Positions 34,928 through 42,648 of a stretch of DNA of 64,000 bases are shown here, piece by piece; position 1 is the first letter of the stretch; each line of letters opens with the position of its first letter. Under the pieces are notes generated by a model. The model did no database searches. It was not told the DNA's origin and was given only the letters and a program-made list of their open reading frames with translations. A program made the translations under genes and the position numbers. Source of the DNA: DATCJA01 sp963814955 (GTDB lineage: Bacteria > Acidobacteriota > Vicinamibacteria > Vicinamibacterales > UBA2999); contig CAWFEX010000004.1 in assembly GCA_963814955.1 (NCBI GenBank), forward strand, positions 620,001 to 684,000. Direction: 5' to 3'.

Positions 34928-34963
34928 CCCATGTGCTAGCATCGATCAGATCAACGAGCACAG

Positions 34964-35527
34964 ATGGCGTCAATCCAGGCAACGCGAGTCAAAAAGGGCA
35001 TGCTGGTGAAGATGGGCGAGGACCTGTTCAGGATTCTCGAGTTCCAGCACGTCACTCCCGGTAATCTTCGTGGTTTCGTGCGGGTGAAGATGCGCAACAT
35101 CCGCAGCGGGACGCTGGCCGACCAGAAGCTGCGGTCGGAAGACCTCATCGAACGCGCCACCCTGGACGAGCGCGAGATGCAGTACCTGTACAAAGACGGC
35201 GATGCCTACTACTTCATGGATACGAGCTCGTACGAGCAGGTGCACATCTCCAGCGAAGCGCTCGGCGACTCGGTGAACTATTTGAAGCCGGAGATGACGA
35301 TCCAGGTGGAGTTCTACGGCACCGAGCCGGTCGGGATCGAGCTGCCACAGACGGTCGACTTGAAGGTGCTGGATACCGTGCCCGGGATCAAAGGCGCCAC
35401 CGCGAGCGCTCAGGTGAAGCCGGCGACGCTCGAAACGGGACTCGTCGTTCAGGTGCCCCCGTTCGTCAACCCGGGCGACATGATCCGCGTGAATACCGAG
35501 ACCGGGGAGTATCTGTCGAGGGCGTAA
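34964..35527 (+). CDS. efp: Elongation factor P with an atypical tip
   Basis: 187 residues with the three beta-barrel domains of EF-P (KOW-like start ASIQATRVKKGMLVKMGEDL, then YLKPEMTIQVEFYGTEPVGI, and LETGLVVQVPPFVNPGDMIR). EF-P binds stalled ribosomes and promotes peptide-bond formation at polyproline stretches. The tip loop reads TPGNLRGFVR: the position of the usual modified Lys34 is Asn34, with Leu35 and Arg36 following. So lysylation or rhamnosylation at residue 34 is not possible here. Modification genes are not in the window. Confidence 0.92.
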   Translation: MASIQATRVKKGMLVKMGEDLFRILEFQHVTPGNLRGFVRVKMRNIRSGTLADQKLRSEDLIERATLDEREMQYLYKDGDAYYFMDTSSYEQVHISSEALGDSVNYLKPEMTIQVEFYGTEPVGIELPQTVDLKVLDTVPGIKGATASAQVKPATLETGLVVQVPPFVNPGDMIRVNTETGEYLSRA

Positions 35528-35537
35528 GGGAGCGACA

Positions 35538-35636
35538 GGTTAAAAGGTCAAAGGGCAAAGGTCAAAGGGCAAAGGTTAAAGTCAAAAGTCAAAAGTCAAA
35601 GGTAAAGCCAAAGCCAAAGCCGAAAGCCCAAAGCCA
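35538..35636 (+). repeat. AAAGGTCAAAGGGC word array
   Basis: Purine-rich tandem words (GGTCAAAGGGCAAA, then AAAGTCAAAAGTCAAA, then AAAGCCAAAGCC) fill the gap between efp and tdk. The same words form both arms of the palindrome at 62041-62141. Confidence 0.8.
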
Positions 35637-35652
35637 GGAGTCACCGTTAACA

Positions 35653-36285
35653 GTGGACGTAGTCAGGAATCCAGCCAACCAGGGCTGGATCGAAGTCGTC
35701 GTCGGCAGCATGTTCAGCGGGAAGAGCGAGGAGCTGATCCGGCGGCTCCGCCGCGCACAGATCGCCCGTCAGAAAGTCCAGATCTTCAAACCCGCGCTCG
35801 ACACGCGCTACGCCGCCGATCACATCGTCTCGCACAGCGAGATGCGGATTCCCTCGACCGCCGTCGAAAGCGCGCGTGAGCTGCTCGAGCAGGTCGAAGG
35901 CGACACGGAAGTGGTCGGCATAGACGAGGGGCAGTTCTTCGATATGGAGCTGCCGTCAGTCTGTAATGCGCTGGCCGACCGTGGAAAACGCGTGATCGTC
36001 GCCGGTCTCGATCAGGACTATCTCGGCAGGCCGTTCGAGCCGATGCCGCAGCTGCTGGCTATCGCTGAATACATCACCAAGACGCTCGCGATTTGTATGG
36101 TGTGCGGCAACCCCGCCAACCATACGCAGCGGCTCGTTGCAAGCGAAGACCGCGTGTTGCTCGGAACGCAAGGTACCTACGAGGCGCGGTGCCGCCGCTG
36201 CTTCGACCCTTCGCTTGCCAGCACGTCTGCCCCGGTCGGCGCCGCGCCGACGGCCGAAGTCCCGGCAGCGAAAGCCCAACGGTAG
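35653..36285 (+). CDS. tdk: Thymidine kinase
   Basis: 210 residues from a GTG. It phosphorylates thymidine in pyrimidine salvage. P-loop GSMFSGKSEELIRRLRR, Walker-B-like VVGIDEGQFFD with the catalytic Glu, GLDQDYLGRPFEPMPQLLA, and the zinc site CMVC...CRRC followed by a variable Ala/Pro-rich tail (TSAPVGAAPTAEVPAAKA). Normal length apart from the tail. Ribosome binding site is weak; the upstream gap is taken up by a word repeat. Confidence 0.95.
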   Translation: MDVVRNPANQGWIEVVVGSMFSGKSEELIRRLRRAQIARQKVQIFKPALDTRYAADHIVSHSEMRIPSTAVESARELLEQVEGDTEVVGIDEGQFFDMELPSVCNALADRGKRVIVAGLDQDYLGRPFEPMPQLLAIAEYITKTLAICMVCGNPANHTQRLVASEDRVLLGTQGTYEARCRRCFDPSLASTSAPVGAAPTAEVPAAKAQR

Positions 36286-36319
36286 GCCGGGGTTTCCAAT
36301 CCCAATCCCGCGCTAATCT

Positions 36320-36341
36320 CGCGCAGGCTCAAGCCTGCGCG
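36320..36341. repeat. Tetraloop hairpin after tdk
   Basis: CGCGCAGGC-TCAA-GCCTGCGCG, a perfect 9-bp stem with a 4-base loop, with the same stem as the hairpin at 29656-29677. Possible terminator or REP-like element. Confidence 0.75.
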
Positions 36342-36382
36342 ACCCCTTGGGAATTCGGAGTTGAGTGTGGCAATCTGATCAC

Positions 36383-36949
36383 ATGATGGCGCCGGACGTT
36401 GTACTCCCCGGGCTGCTCTTTGTGTTTGGCATCGGGTTCTTCGCGGCCAACATCAAGGTCACGGCGGACCTCTTCCGCTTTCTCGCCCGGCGGTCGTCGG
36501 CGCTGTTGATATGGCAAAACCCGAAGCCGCGCTATTACGGGTTCACGCTCGCCCTCGGCGCCTTTCTCGGCGTGCTCGTCGCGTTCAAGATCTTCGTGCT
36601 CGGCCGAACTCCCGGACAACTGTTCGGCGAGGTCATGATGTTTCTGTACTTCGGGTATGCCGTCCCGCTGAGCACGCGGATTTCGCGCGGGTTCTACCGC
36701 GACGGCGTGTGGGCTGATTCCGGATTCATGCCGTGGGGCCAGATCTCCGCCGTGTCGTGGCGCGAGGACGACACGGTCACCCTGATCCTTGTTTCGCATT
36801 TCAAGAGCATTGCCCGCCGGCTGGAGGTGCCGACCCATCTCTACGGTCAGGCCCGCCGGGTGCTCCTCGACAAGGTGAAGATGCAGGACATCCACATGGG
36901 CCGCCCCGGGCTCGACCTTGGCAGCCGCGACGACCGGGATACGGTCTGA
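36383..36949 (+). CDS. Membrane protein of unknown function
   Basis: 188 residues from the first of two ATGs (36383, 36386); the longer GTG frame adds only MWQSDH. Hydrophobic segments at about 5-25, 49-70 and 78-100 (VVLPGLLFVFGIGFFAANIK, YYGFTLALGAFLGVLVAFKI). The C-terminal half is cytoplasmic-looking with a PH-like strand pattern (GVWADSGFMPWGQISAVSWR, TLILVSHFKSIARRLEVP), suggesting a bPH-type or DUF domain that I cannot name. It lies just upstream of the Ku gene. Function unknown. Confidence 0.65.
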   Translation: MMAPDVVLPGLLFVFGIGFFAANIKVTADLFRFLARRSSALLIWQNPKPRYYGFTLALGAFLGVLVAFKIFVLGRTPGQLFGEVMMFLYFGYAVPLSTRISRGFYRDGVWADSGFMPWGQISAVSWREDDTVTLILVSHFKSIARRLEVPTHLYGQARRVLLDKVKMQDIHMGRPGLDLGSRDDRDTV

Positions 36950-36986
36950 CTCTAACCCTTGCCACTTTTTCACCGATAATGGGTGC

Positions 36987-37862
36987 ATGCCACCTCGACC
37001 GACTTGGAAAGGCTTTCTCAAGGTCAGCCTCGTAAACATTCCCGTCAAGGTATTCCCGGCGACCGAATCGGCGGCCACGCTCTCCTTCAATCAGCTCCAC
37101 GCCGAGTGCCAGACGCGCATTCAGCAGAAGCGGTGGTGCCCGCACTGCGAGCGTGAAGTGTCGAACCAGGAGCTCGCGAAGGGCTACGAGTTCGAGAAGG
37201 GGCGCTATGTGATCGTGTCGGACGAGGACATGCAGAAAGTGCGGGTCGAGTCGACGCGCGTCATCAACCTCGTCCAGTTCGCGAATGCGGCAGATATCGA
37301 TCCGATCTATGTCGATCGGGCGTACTACCTCGCTCCGGATGGGCAGATGGCGGCCGAAGCCTTTGCCGTGATGCGCGAGGGGATGGCGGGCAAGGCCGGC
37401 ATCGGCAAGGTGGCGTTGTACGGTCGAGAGTACCTCGTGGCCATCAAGCCCCAGAAGAAGGGGCTCGTGATGTACACGTTGCACCACGACGCGGAGATTC
37501 GCAGCATCGATCAGATCGAGGAGTTCGATTCGGTACCGACCAAGGTGAAGCCGGAAGAAATGAAGCTGGCCAAGCAGGTGATTGCCACGTTCGATGCGGA
37601 GCTGAACCTGAAGGATTACAAGGACGAATATACAGAAGGGCTGCGGAACATCATCGACGCGAAAATTGCCGGCGAAGAGATCGTCGCACCCGAAGTACAG
37701 GAGCCGCCGAAAGTGGTGGACCTGATGGAGGCGCTCAGGCGCAGCCTCGATTCCGTCAGCAGCGAGAAGAAGAAGCCGGCGAAAATCTCTCTCGTCGGAG
37801 CCCGTAAGGCAAAAGGAAAAAGTCAAAAGGCAAATGTTGCCAAAAAAGCCGCAAGCGCATAG
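36987..37862 (+). CDS. ku: Ku protein (non-homologous end joining)
   Basis: 291 residues from MPPRPTWKGFLKVSLVNIPV, the standard bacterial Ku start. Ku homodimers ring-bind DNA ends and recruit LigD. CPHCEREVSNQELAKGYEFE, GREYLVAIKPQKKGLVMYTL, and KVKPEEMKLAKQVIATFDAE are typical core motifs. The C-terminal Lys/Ala tail (KKKPAKISLVGARKAKGKSQ and on) is common in bacterial Ku and binds DNA; part of it coincides with a GTCAAAAGGCAAA word like those in the intergenic arrays. No ligD is present in this window. Confidence 0.95.
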   Translation: MPPRPTWKGFLKVSLVNIPVKVFPATESAATLSFNQLHAECQTRIQQKRWCPHCEREVSNQELAKGYEFEKGRYVIVSDEDMQKVRVESTRVINLVQFANAADIDPIYVDRAYYLAPDGQMAAEAFAVMREGMAGKAGIGKVALYGREYLVAIKPQKKGLVMYTLHHDAEIRSIDQIEEFDSVPTKVKPEEMKLAKQVIATFDAELNLKDYKDEYTEGLRNIIDAKIAGEEIVAPEVQEPPKVVDLMEALRRSLDSVSSEKKKPAKISLVGARKAKGKSQKANVAKKAASA

Positions 37863-38636
37863 CTAGTTCCTCAACCACGCCCGCAGGCCCTCGCCTGCCG
37901 CGGTCGGGTCGCCGAGCCAGTCGGGCGGCGTCAGCCACACAAACGTCAGGATCGCGATCACCCAGAGGTCGTACGGCACGGTCGTCCGTTCGTCCCGCCA
38001 GAAGAACGCGCGCCAGAACACGCCGGTCAGCGGATTGGATCCCACCGGGATGGCCCTGTTATTGAGGGCGAGGTACGTGAAGTGGATCCGGTTGATCACC
38101 GTCACGATCGACAGAATCAGAATGACCCACAGGGCGGCCGCCATTCGATCCGTAAACGCGCCAATCATGAACAGGACAATGCGTTCGGGCCGCTCCATGA
38201 AGCCGACCTTGCATTTGTCGATGAGCGACTCGGCGCGGGCGCGCGTGTAGCTCGTCATGATCGAGAACATCATCGCCAGCGCCGCCACCATCACGTAGTC
38301 GGTGCGCCCCATGTCCGCATACAAATAGATGAGTCCGAGGAACAGCGCGATGTCCGAGAAGCGGTCGAGCGTGGAATCCCAGAACGCGCCGAACCTCGAT
38401 ACTGTATTCGTGAGGTGGGCGACCTTGCCGTCGATGAAGTCGAAGATATTGGCGGCGATCATGAAGACGCCGGCGATGAGGAACCGGTCGATGGCGAGCG
38501 CCCAGGCCGCCGTGATGTTCAGCAGCACGCCGATGAGCGTCAGCGTGTTCGGGTGAATCCTGAGGGCGACGCTGGCGGCGATAATGGCGCGGAGCGGGAA
38601 CATGCACGCGGTTCCCACGAGCGCGGTAAACGTCAT
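37863..38636 (-). CDS. CDP-alcohol phosphatidyltransferase family membrane enzyme
   Basis: 257 residues with about six hydrophobic segments. The catalytic motif D-x2-D-G-x2-A-R-x8-G-x3-D-x3-D appears as DFIDGKVAHLTNTVSRFGAF then WDSTLDRFSD: all four Asp are present, but the usual Arg is His. The family transfers a phosphatidyl group from CDP-diacylglycerol to an alcohol in phospholipid synthesis; the acceptor (glycerol phosphate, inositol phosphate or other) cannot be told. It converges with ku, stop codons touching. Confidence 0.88.
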   Translation of the reverse strand: MTFTALVGTACMFPLRAIIAASVALRIHPNTLTLIGVLLNITAAWALAIDRFLIAGVFMIAANIFDFIDGKVAHLTNTVSRFGAFWDSTLDRFSDIALFLGLIYLYADMGRTDYVMVAALAMMFSIMTSYTRARAESLIDKCKVGFMERPERIVLFMIGAFTDRMAAALWVILILSIVTVINRIHFTYLALNNRAIPVGSNPLTGVFWRAFFWRDERTTVPYDLWVIAILTFVWLTPPDWLGDPTAAGEGLRAWLRN

Positions 38637-38702
38637 GGCTTGTTATGATTAGGGGTTTCGGCCGCCAGGATAGACGCGACAATATAGCACTCTGCCGTAG
38701 GG

Positions 38703-38803
38703 AATTGACGAATTTACGAATTGACCGAATTTACGGATTGTATTGGGTTCTGGTGCTTTCGCGTAATTTCGTCGATCCGTAATTTCGTCAATCCGTAAAT
38801 TTC
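38703..38803. repeat. AATTTACGGATTG word palindrome upstream of uvrC
   Basis: Words related to GACGAATTTACGAATT are repeated on the left; AATTTACGGATTG (38728-38740) pairs exactly with CAATCCGTAAATT (38789-38801). The right arm ends 2 bases before the uvrC ATG, so there is no room for a normal Shine-Dalgarno sequence outside the repeat. Confidence 0.85.
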
Positions 38804-40630
38804 ATGGCTATCGATCTCCTCAAGGAGCAGATCGCGCGGCTGCCCGAACAGCCGGGTGTCTATCTGTGGCGCAACGCCGCCGGCGACACGATTTATGTCG
38901 GCAAGGCGCGTGCGCTGAGGGATCGTGTGCGCAGTTATCTCGCGGCGGGCGGTCTCAGCCCCAGGCACGATGCGCTGCTCGAAGAGATTACGTCGATCGA
39001 GGTAATCGTCACGGACTCGGTGATGGAGGCGCTTGCCCTCGAGAACAACCTCATCAAGCAGCGCCGCCCGAAGTACAACATCCTGCTTCGCGACGACAAG
39101 AACTATCCCTATCTGCAGCTCACGACGAGTGAAGCATTTCCCCGGATCCTCGTGGCGCGGCATGTCGAGAAGGGCGACGATTACTACGCCGGTCCATTCC
39201 TGCCGGCCAAGCTCGCGCGCAGGACGATGTCGCTTGCCCACAGGCTGTTTGGCATCCGGTCGTGCAATGAGGTGATCACGGGACAACGGGGGCGCCCGTG
39301 CCTCGAATACGACATCAAGCGCTGCATCGCGCCGTGTGTCGCCGAAATCTGCGGACAGGAACGGTATGGAGTGGCCGTGGCCAGCACGAAACTGCTCCTC
39401 GAAGGACGGAACGACGAGCTGCTCGAGACGCTTCGCGGCCGGATGACCGAGGCAGCAGACGCGCAGCGATATGAGGAAGCCGCGCAGCTGAGAGACGCAC
39501 TGCGAACCGTGCAGGTGCTGCGCGATCGGCAGCAGAAGGTGGCGACGCCGGAGCTGGGCGATCGCGACGTGTTCGGCCTGAAGGTGGGTCCAAGCGGCGG
39601 CGCCATCCAGGTGTTTTCGATGCGGGGCGGCCGGGTCGTCGAGCGGGTGGAGCTGGCGACCGAGCCTGGCGGCATCGTTCCCCGCGATGCGGACGTTCTT
39701 CAGGCGGCGCTGCAGCAGTTTTACGAGGCGCGGATTCCGCCAGCCGAGATTCACCTGCCGCTGGACATCGAGGACGCCGATGCGATCGAAGCGTGGCTGA
39801 CGGGGCGTGCCGGGCGACGGGTTCGTATCGCCGTGCCTCAACGCGGCGACAAACGCGCCCTGGTCGAGCTGGCCACGCGAAACGCCGAGCTGTCGTACAG
39901 GACACGGTTCAACGAGATCACCGCGGCGCATTTCGATGCCCTCGAGACGCTTCGCGCCACTCTCGGGCTTCCCGTTATCCCGCGGCGGATCGAATGTTTC
40001 GACATCTCGACGATCCAGGGCAGTGAGACGGTGGCGGCGATGGTTGTCTGCGAGGACGGCCGGATGAAGAAAGGCGAGTACCGGAAGTTTCGGATCAGAG
40101 GACTCGGGAGCGCGGATCCCGCATCCCGGATCCCGGATGATTTCGCGGCCATGCGCGAGGTGGTCCAGCGGCGGTATCGCAAGGTGATGGAAGACGGTGG
40201 TCCGTTTCCCGATTTGATTCTGATCGACGGCGGCAAGGGACAGCTGACCGCGGCCTACGATGGTCTCCAGTCGATTGGGTTGGGCAACCTGGTGGCGGTC
40301 GGCATCGCGAAGCGGGAGGAGCTGCTCTTCACACGCGATCGGTCAGACCCAATCGCGTTGCCGGAAGACGACCCGGCGCTGCTGCTGCTGCAGCGGATCA
40401 GGGACGAAGCGCACCGTTTCGCCGTGACGTTTCACCGCCGGGCGCGATCGATGCGCGATCTGCGTTCGGAGCTCGATCGCGTGTCCGGCATCGGCCCACG
40501 CCGCCGTCGTCTGCTGCTGACGGCGTTCGGAAGTGTCGCGGGAGTTCGGCGGGCCACACGCGAGGAGCTCGACGCTGTGGTTGGATCGAAAGCGGCCGCC
40601 GCGGTGATTGACTACTTCGCCAGGCAGTAG
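38804..40630 (+). CDS. uvrC: Excinuclease ABC subunit C
   Basis: 608 residues, normal length. UvrC makes both incisions in nucleotide excision repair. GIY-YIG nuclease: PGVYLWRNAAGDTIYVGKAR. UVR motif for UvrB binding: DAQRYEEAAQLRDALRTV. The RNase-H-like second nuclease includes CFDISTIQGSETVAAMVVCE and DLILIDGGKGQLTAA. C-terminal helix-hairpin-helix pair: VSGIGPRRRRLLLTAFGSVA. The ATG follows a word palindrome without a clear ribosome binding site. uvrA is 12 kb upstream on the same strand. Confidence 0.97.
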   Translation: MAIDLLKEQIARLPEQPGVYLWRNAAGDTIYVGKARALRDRVRSYLAAGGLSPRHDALLEEITSIEVIVTDSVMEALALENNLIKQRRPKYNILLRDDKNYPYLQLTTSEAFPRILVARHVEKGDDYYAGPFLPAKLARRTMSLAHRLFGIRSCNEVITGQRGRPCLEYDIKRCIAPCVAEICGQERYGVAVASTKLLLEGRNDELLETLRGRMTEAADAQRYEEAAQLRDALRTVQVLRDRQQKVATPELGDRDVFGLKVGPSGGAIQVFSMRGGRVVERVELATEPGGIVPRDADVLQAALQQFYEARIPPAEIHLPLDIEDADAIEAWLTGRAGRRVRIAVPQRGDKRALVELATRNAELSYRTRFNEITAAHFDALETLRATLGLPVIPRRIECFDISTIQGSETVAAMVVCEDGRMKKGEYRKFRIRGLGSADPASRIPDDFAAMREVVQRRYRKVMEDGGPFPDLILIDGGKGQLTAAYDGLQSIGLGNLVAVGIAKREELLFTRDRSDPIALPEDDPALLLLQRIRDEAHRFAVTFHRRARSMRDLRSELDRVSGIGPRRRRLLLTAFGSVAGVRRATREELDAVVGSKAAAAVIDYFARQ

Positions 40631-40646
40631 GCCTCGTCGCCACGGA

Positions 40647-41447
40647 CGTAGTGTCCGGCTTCAGCCGGACCCGCGCCGCAGGATCCGCCTCCCGGCTTCG
40701 GATACCGAAAACCTCGCTCAGTTTACGATCGGGTTCGACCGCCGGGTGCGGCATCTTGCTCCGCGCTCCGTACGTAGCCGTGGAAAAAGCGCTCTTTCGC
40801 GGTTCGTTCGACCATCCGCGCCGCTCCGTGAGCGACGCGGTTCTCAGGCTGCAGAGCGCTTTTATCCACTTTCGGTGATCACGGCTCCGTAAGTCGCGCT
40901 TCGCAAGATACCGCGCCCGGCGTTCTAACCGGACGACAGCCTTCGGATTTCCGCGGACCGCGAAGAAAGAAATATTCACGCCTCTGTGTCTCTGTGCCTC
41001 TGGCCTGTTGCGGATAGCACCGCATTTCGGACTGATTACAGCGCTTCCGTAGTGTCCGGCTTCAGCCGGACCCGCGCCGCAGGATCCGCCTCCCGGCTTC
41101 GGATACCGAAAACCTCGCTCAGTTTACGATCGGGTTCGACCGCCGGGTGCGGCATCTTGCTCCGCGCTCCGTACGTAGCCGTGGAAAAAGCGCTCTTTCG
41201 CAGTTCGTTCGACCATCCGCGCCGCTCCGTGAGCGACGCGGTTCTCAGGCTGCAGAGCGCTTTTATCCACTTTCGGTGATCACGGCTCCGTAAGTCGCGC
41301 TTCGCAAGATACCGCGCCCGGCGTTCTAACCGGACGACAGCCTTCGGATTTCCGCGGACCGCGAAGAAAGAAATATTCACGCCTCTGTGTCTCTGTGCGC
41401 TCTGTGGCTTGTTGTGGGTCGCACGCCATTTCGAGACTGAGTCTGAG
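40647..41447. repeat. 401-bp tandem duplication containing a long palindrome
   Basis: Bases 40647-40997 and 41048-41398 are the same 351-bp sequence (one mismatch noted: GCGGTTCG versus GCAGTTCG), offset 401. The 50-base tails after each copy are similar but diverged, so the unit is about 401 bp. Each copy starts with GTCCGGC-TTCA-GCCGGAC and contains a roughly 150-bp imperfect palindrome (40755-40907; 41156-41308) with GTGGAAAAAGCGCTCT pairing to AGAGCGCTTTTATCCAC. It ends with CCTCTGTGTCTCTGTGC, the word also used at 54421-54489. No gene in this 870-base gap. Confidence 0.9.
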
Positions 41448-41501
41448 AATAGTTCTCTAATTACCGGTCGCGCCGATCTGCGTGCTACGGTGCGTGGCGC
41501 G

Positions 41502-41975
41502 ATGCGGTCGTCACGGATCGTTCGTCTCGCATCTCTGCTCTGGATCGTTGCAATCTCGTACGGTGCGCGTCTCTCCGCCGACGGACCTCAGTCGACACAG
41601 GTTCTTCCGCAATTGCGGCTCGAGACCGGCCGCGAAATTTTCGAAGCCGCGTGCATCGGTTGTCACGGGCCGGGCGCGACAGGACAACCGGAAACCACGC
41701 TCGGGTTCGAGCCGCCGGCCACCTTCCCCGATTTCTCCGACTGCAACGGCAGCACGCGCGAGCGGACGTGGGACTGGCGCGCGATTATCCATGAAGGCGG
41801 CGCGCGGCGCGGGTTCTCCGAGATCATGCCTTCGTTCGGGGAGGCGCTGACGCTCGATCAGATCGACAAAGTGATGGCGTATCTGCGTCGAGCAGTGTCC
41901 GGATGCCGCGTGGCCGCTCGGCGAATTGAACCTTCCGCGTCCGCTGTTCACGGAAAAGGCGTTTCCCGAAGATGA
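41502..41975 (+). CDS. c-type cytochrome, 5' part of a frameshifted cytochrome/outer-membrane protein
   Basis: MRSSRIVRLASLLWIVAISY starts a signal peptide. The haem site CIGCH is in EIFEAACIGCHGPGATGQPE, with the distal Met likely in EIMPSFGEALTLDQIDKVMA. After KVMAYLR the frame drifts (VSGCRVAARRIEPS) to a stop at 41975, while the next frame continues sensibly as VEQCPDAAWPLGELNLPRPL into the downstream barrel domain. So a one-base shift near 41890 separates the two halves. The first part could still fold as a periplasmic monohaem cytochrome. Confidence 0.75.
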   Translation: MRSSRIVRLASLLWIVAISYGARLSADGPQSTQVLPQLRLETGREIFEAACIGCHGPGATGQPETTLGFEPPATFPDFSDCNGSTRERTWDWRAIIHEGGARRGFSEIMPSFGEALTLDQIDKVMAYLRRAVSGCRVAARRIEPSASAVHGKGVSRR

Positions 41976-42648
41976 GTGGGTGATTCAGACCGCCGTCAAT
42001 GCCAGCGGTGCCGGGGCCGTGACCAACAAAATCATCTATGAAAAACGGTTCGGCGCGCGAAACCAGCTCGAGATCGTGGCGCCCTTTGGTTTCGCGGAGC
42101 ACACCGGCGAATGGGTCGGCGGCGTCGGCGACCTGGTCGCTGGTTACAAGCGCGTGCTCTTCAGCAACTTCGCATCCGGATCGATCGTCAGCGTGGTCGG
42201 TGAAGCCGCACTGCCAACTGGACACGAATCCCGAGGTCTCGGACTCGGCGTGCCGAAGTTCGAGACGTTTGTCGCGGTCGGCCAGCTCATGCCGCGTCTC
42301 AGCTTCCTTCAGGCGCAGGTGGGCGCCGCGCTGCCGACCGACACCGGACGGGCCCCGCGCGGCGTCTTCGGGAGGGTGGCTCTCGGCAAGAGCCTCGCCG
42401 AGGATGGCAGTTTTGGACGGCTATGGACGCCGATGGTGGAGATTCTCACCGACCGGGAGCTCGAAACCGGCGAACGCATGAACTGGGACATCGTGCCGCA
42501 ACTCCAGATCTCACTGAATAGACGTCAGCACGTCCGCGTGAATGTGGGCATTCGACGACCGTTGAACAATACGGAAAGTCGATCGACGCAGGTCTCGTTC
42601 TACGCGCTATGGGATTTCTTCGACGGAGGTCTCCGCGATGGCTGGTAG
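41926..42648 (+). CDS. Outer-membrane beta-barrel-like domain, 3' part of the frameshifted gene
   Basis: 240 residues, open from about 41890 in this frame; the formal start is a TTG at 41926. No signal peptide, as expected if it was once the C-terminal part of the cytochrome protein. Alternating hydrophobic strands (RNQLEIVAPFGFAEHTGEWV, GDLVAGYKRVLFSNFASGS, QHVRVNVGIRRPLNNTESRS) and aromatic ends (VSFYALWDFFDGG) fit a beta barrel. It overlaps the start of the pentahaem cytochrome gene by 11 bases, so the locus is one operon. Confidence 0.65.
   Translation: MNLPRPLFTEKAFPEDEWVIQTAVNASGAGAVTNKIIYEKRFGARNQLEIVAPFGFAEHTGEWVGGVGDLVAGYKRVLFSNFASGSIVSVVGEAALPTGHESRGLGLGVPKFETFVAVGQLMPRLSFLQAQVGAALPTDTGRAPRGVFGRVALGKSLAEDGSFGRLWTPMVEILTDRELETGERMNWDIVPQLQISLNRRQHVRVNVGIRRPLNNTESRSTQVSFYALWDFFDGGLRDGW

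Noticed and set aside
34833..35636. CRISPR or phage attachment interpretation of the tandem words
   Set aside because: Units are contiguous and degenerate rather than separated by unique spacers, and there is no integrase nearby.
40398..41380. Two near-identical minus-strand frames ending in VRLKPDTT
   Set aside because: They are translations of the 401-bp non-coding repeat (and of the uvrC 3' end); no ribosome binding site and the identity is explained by the DNA duplication.
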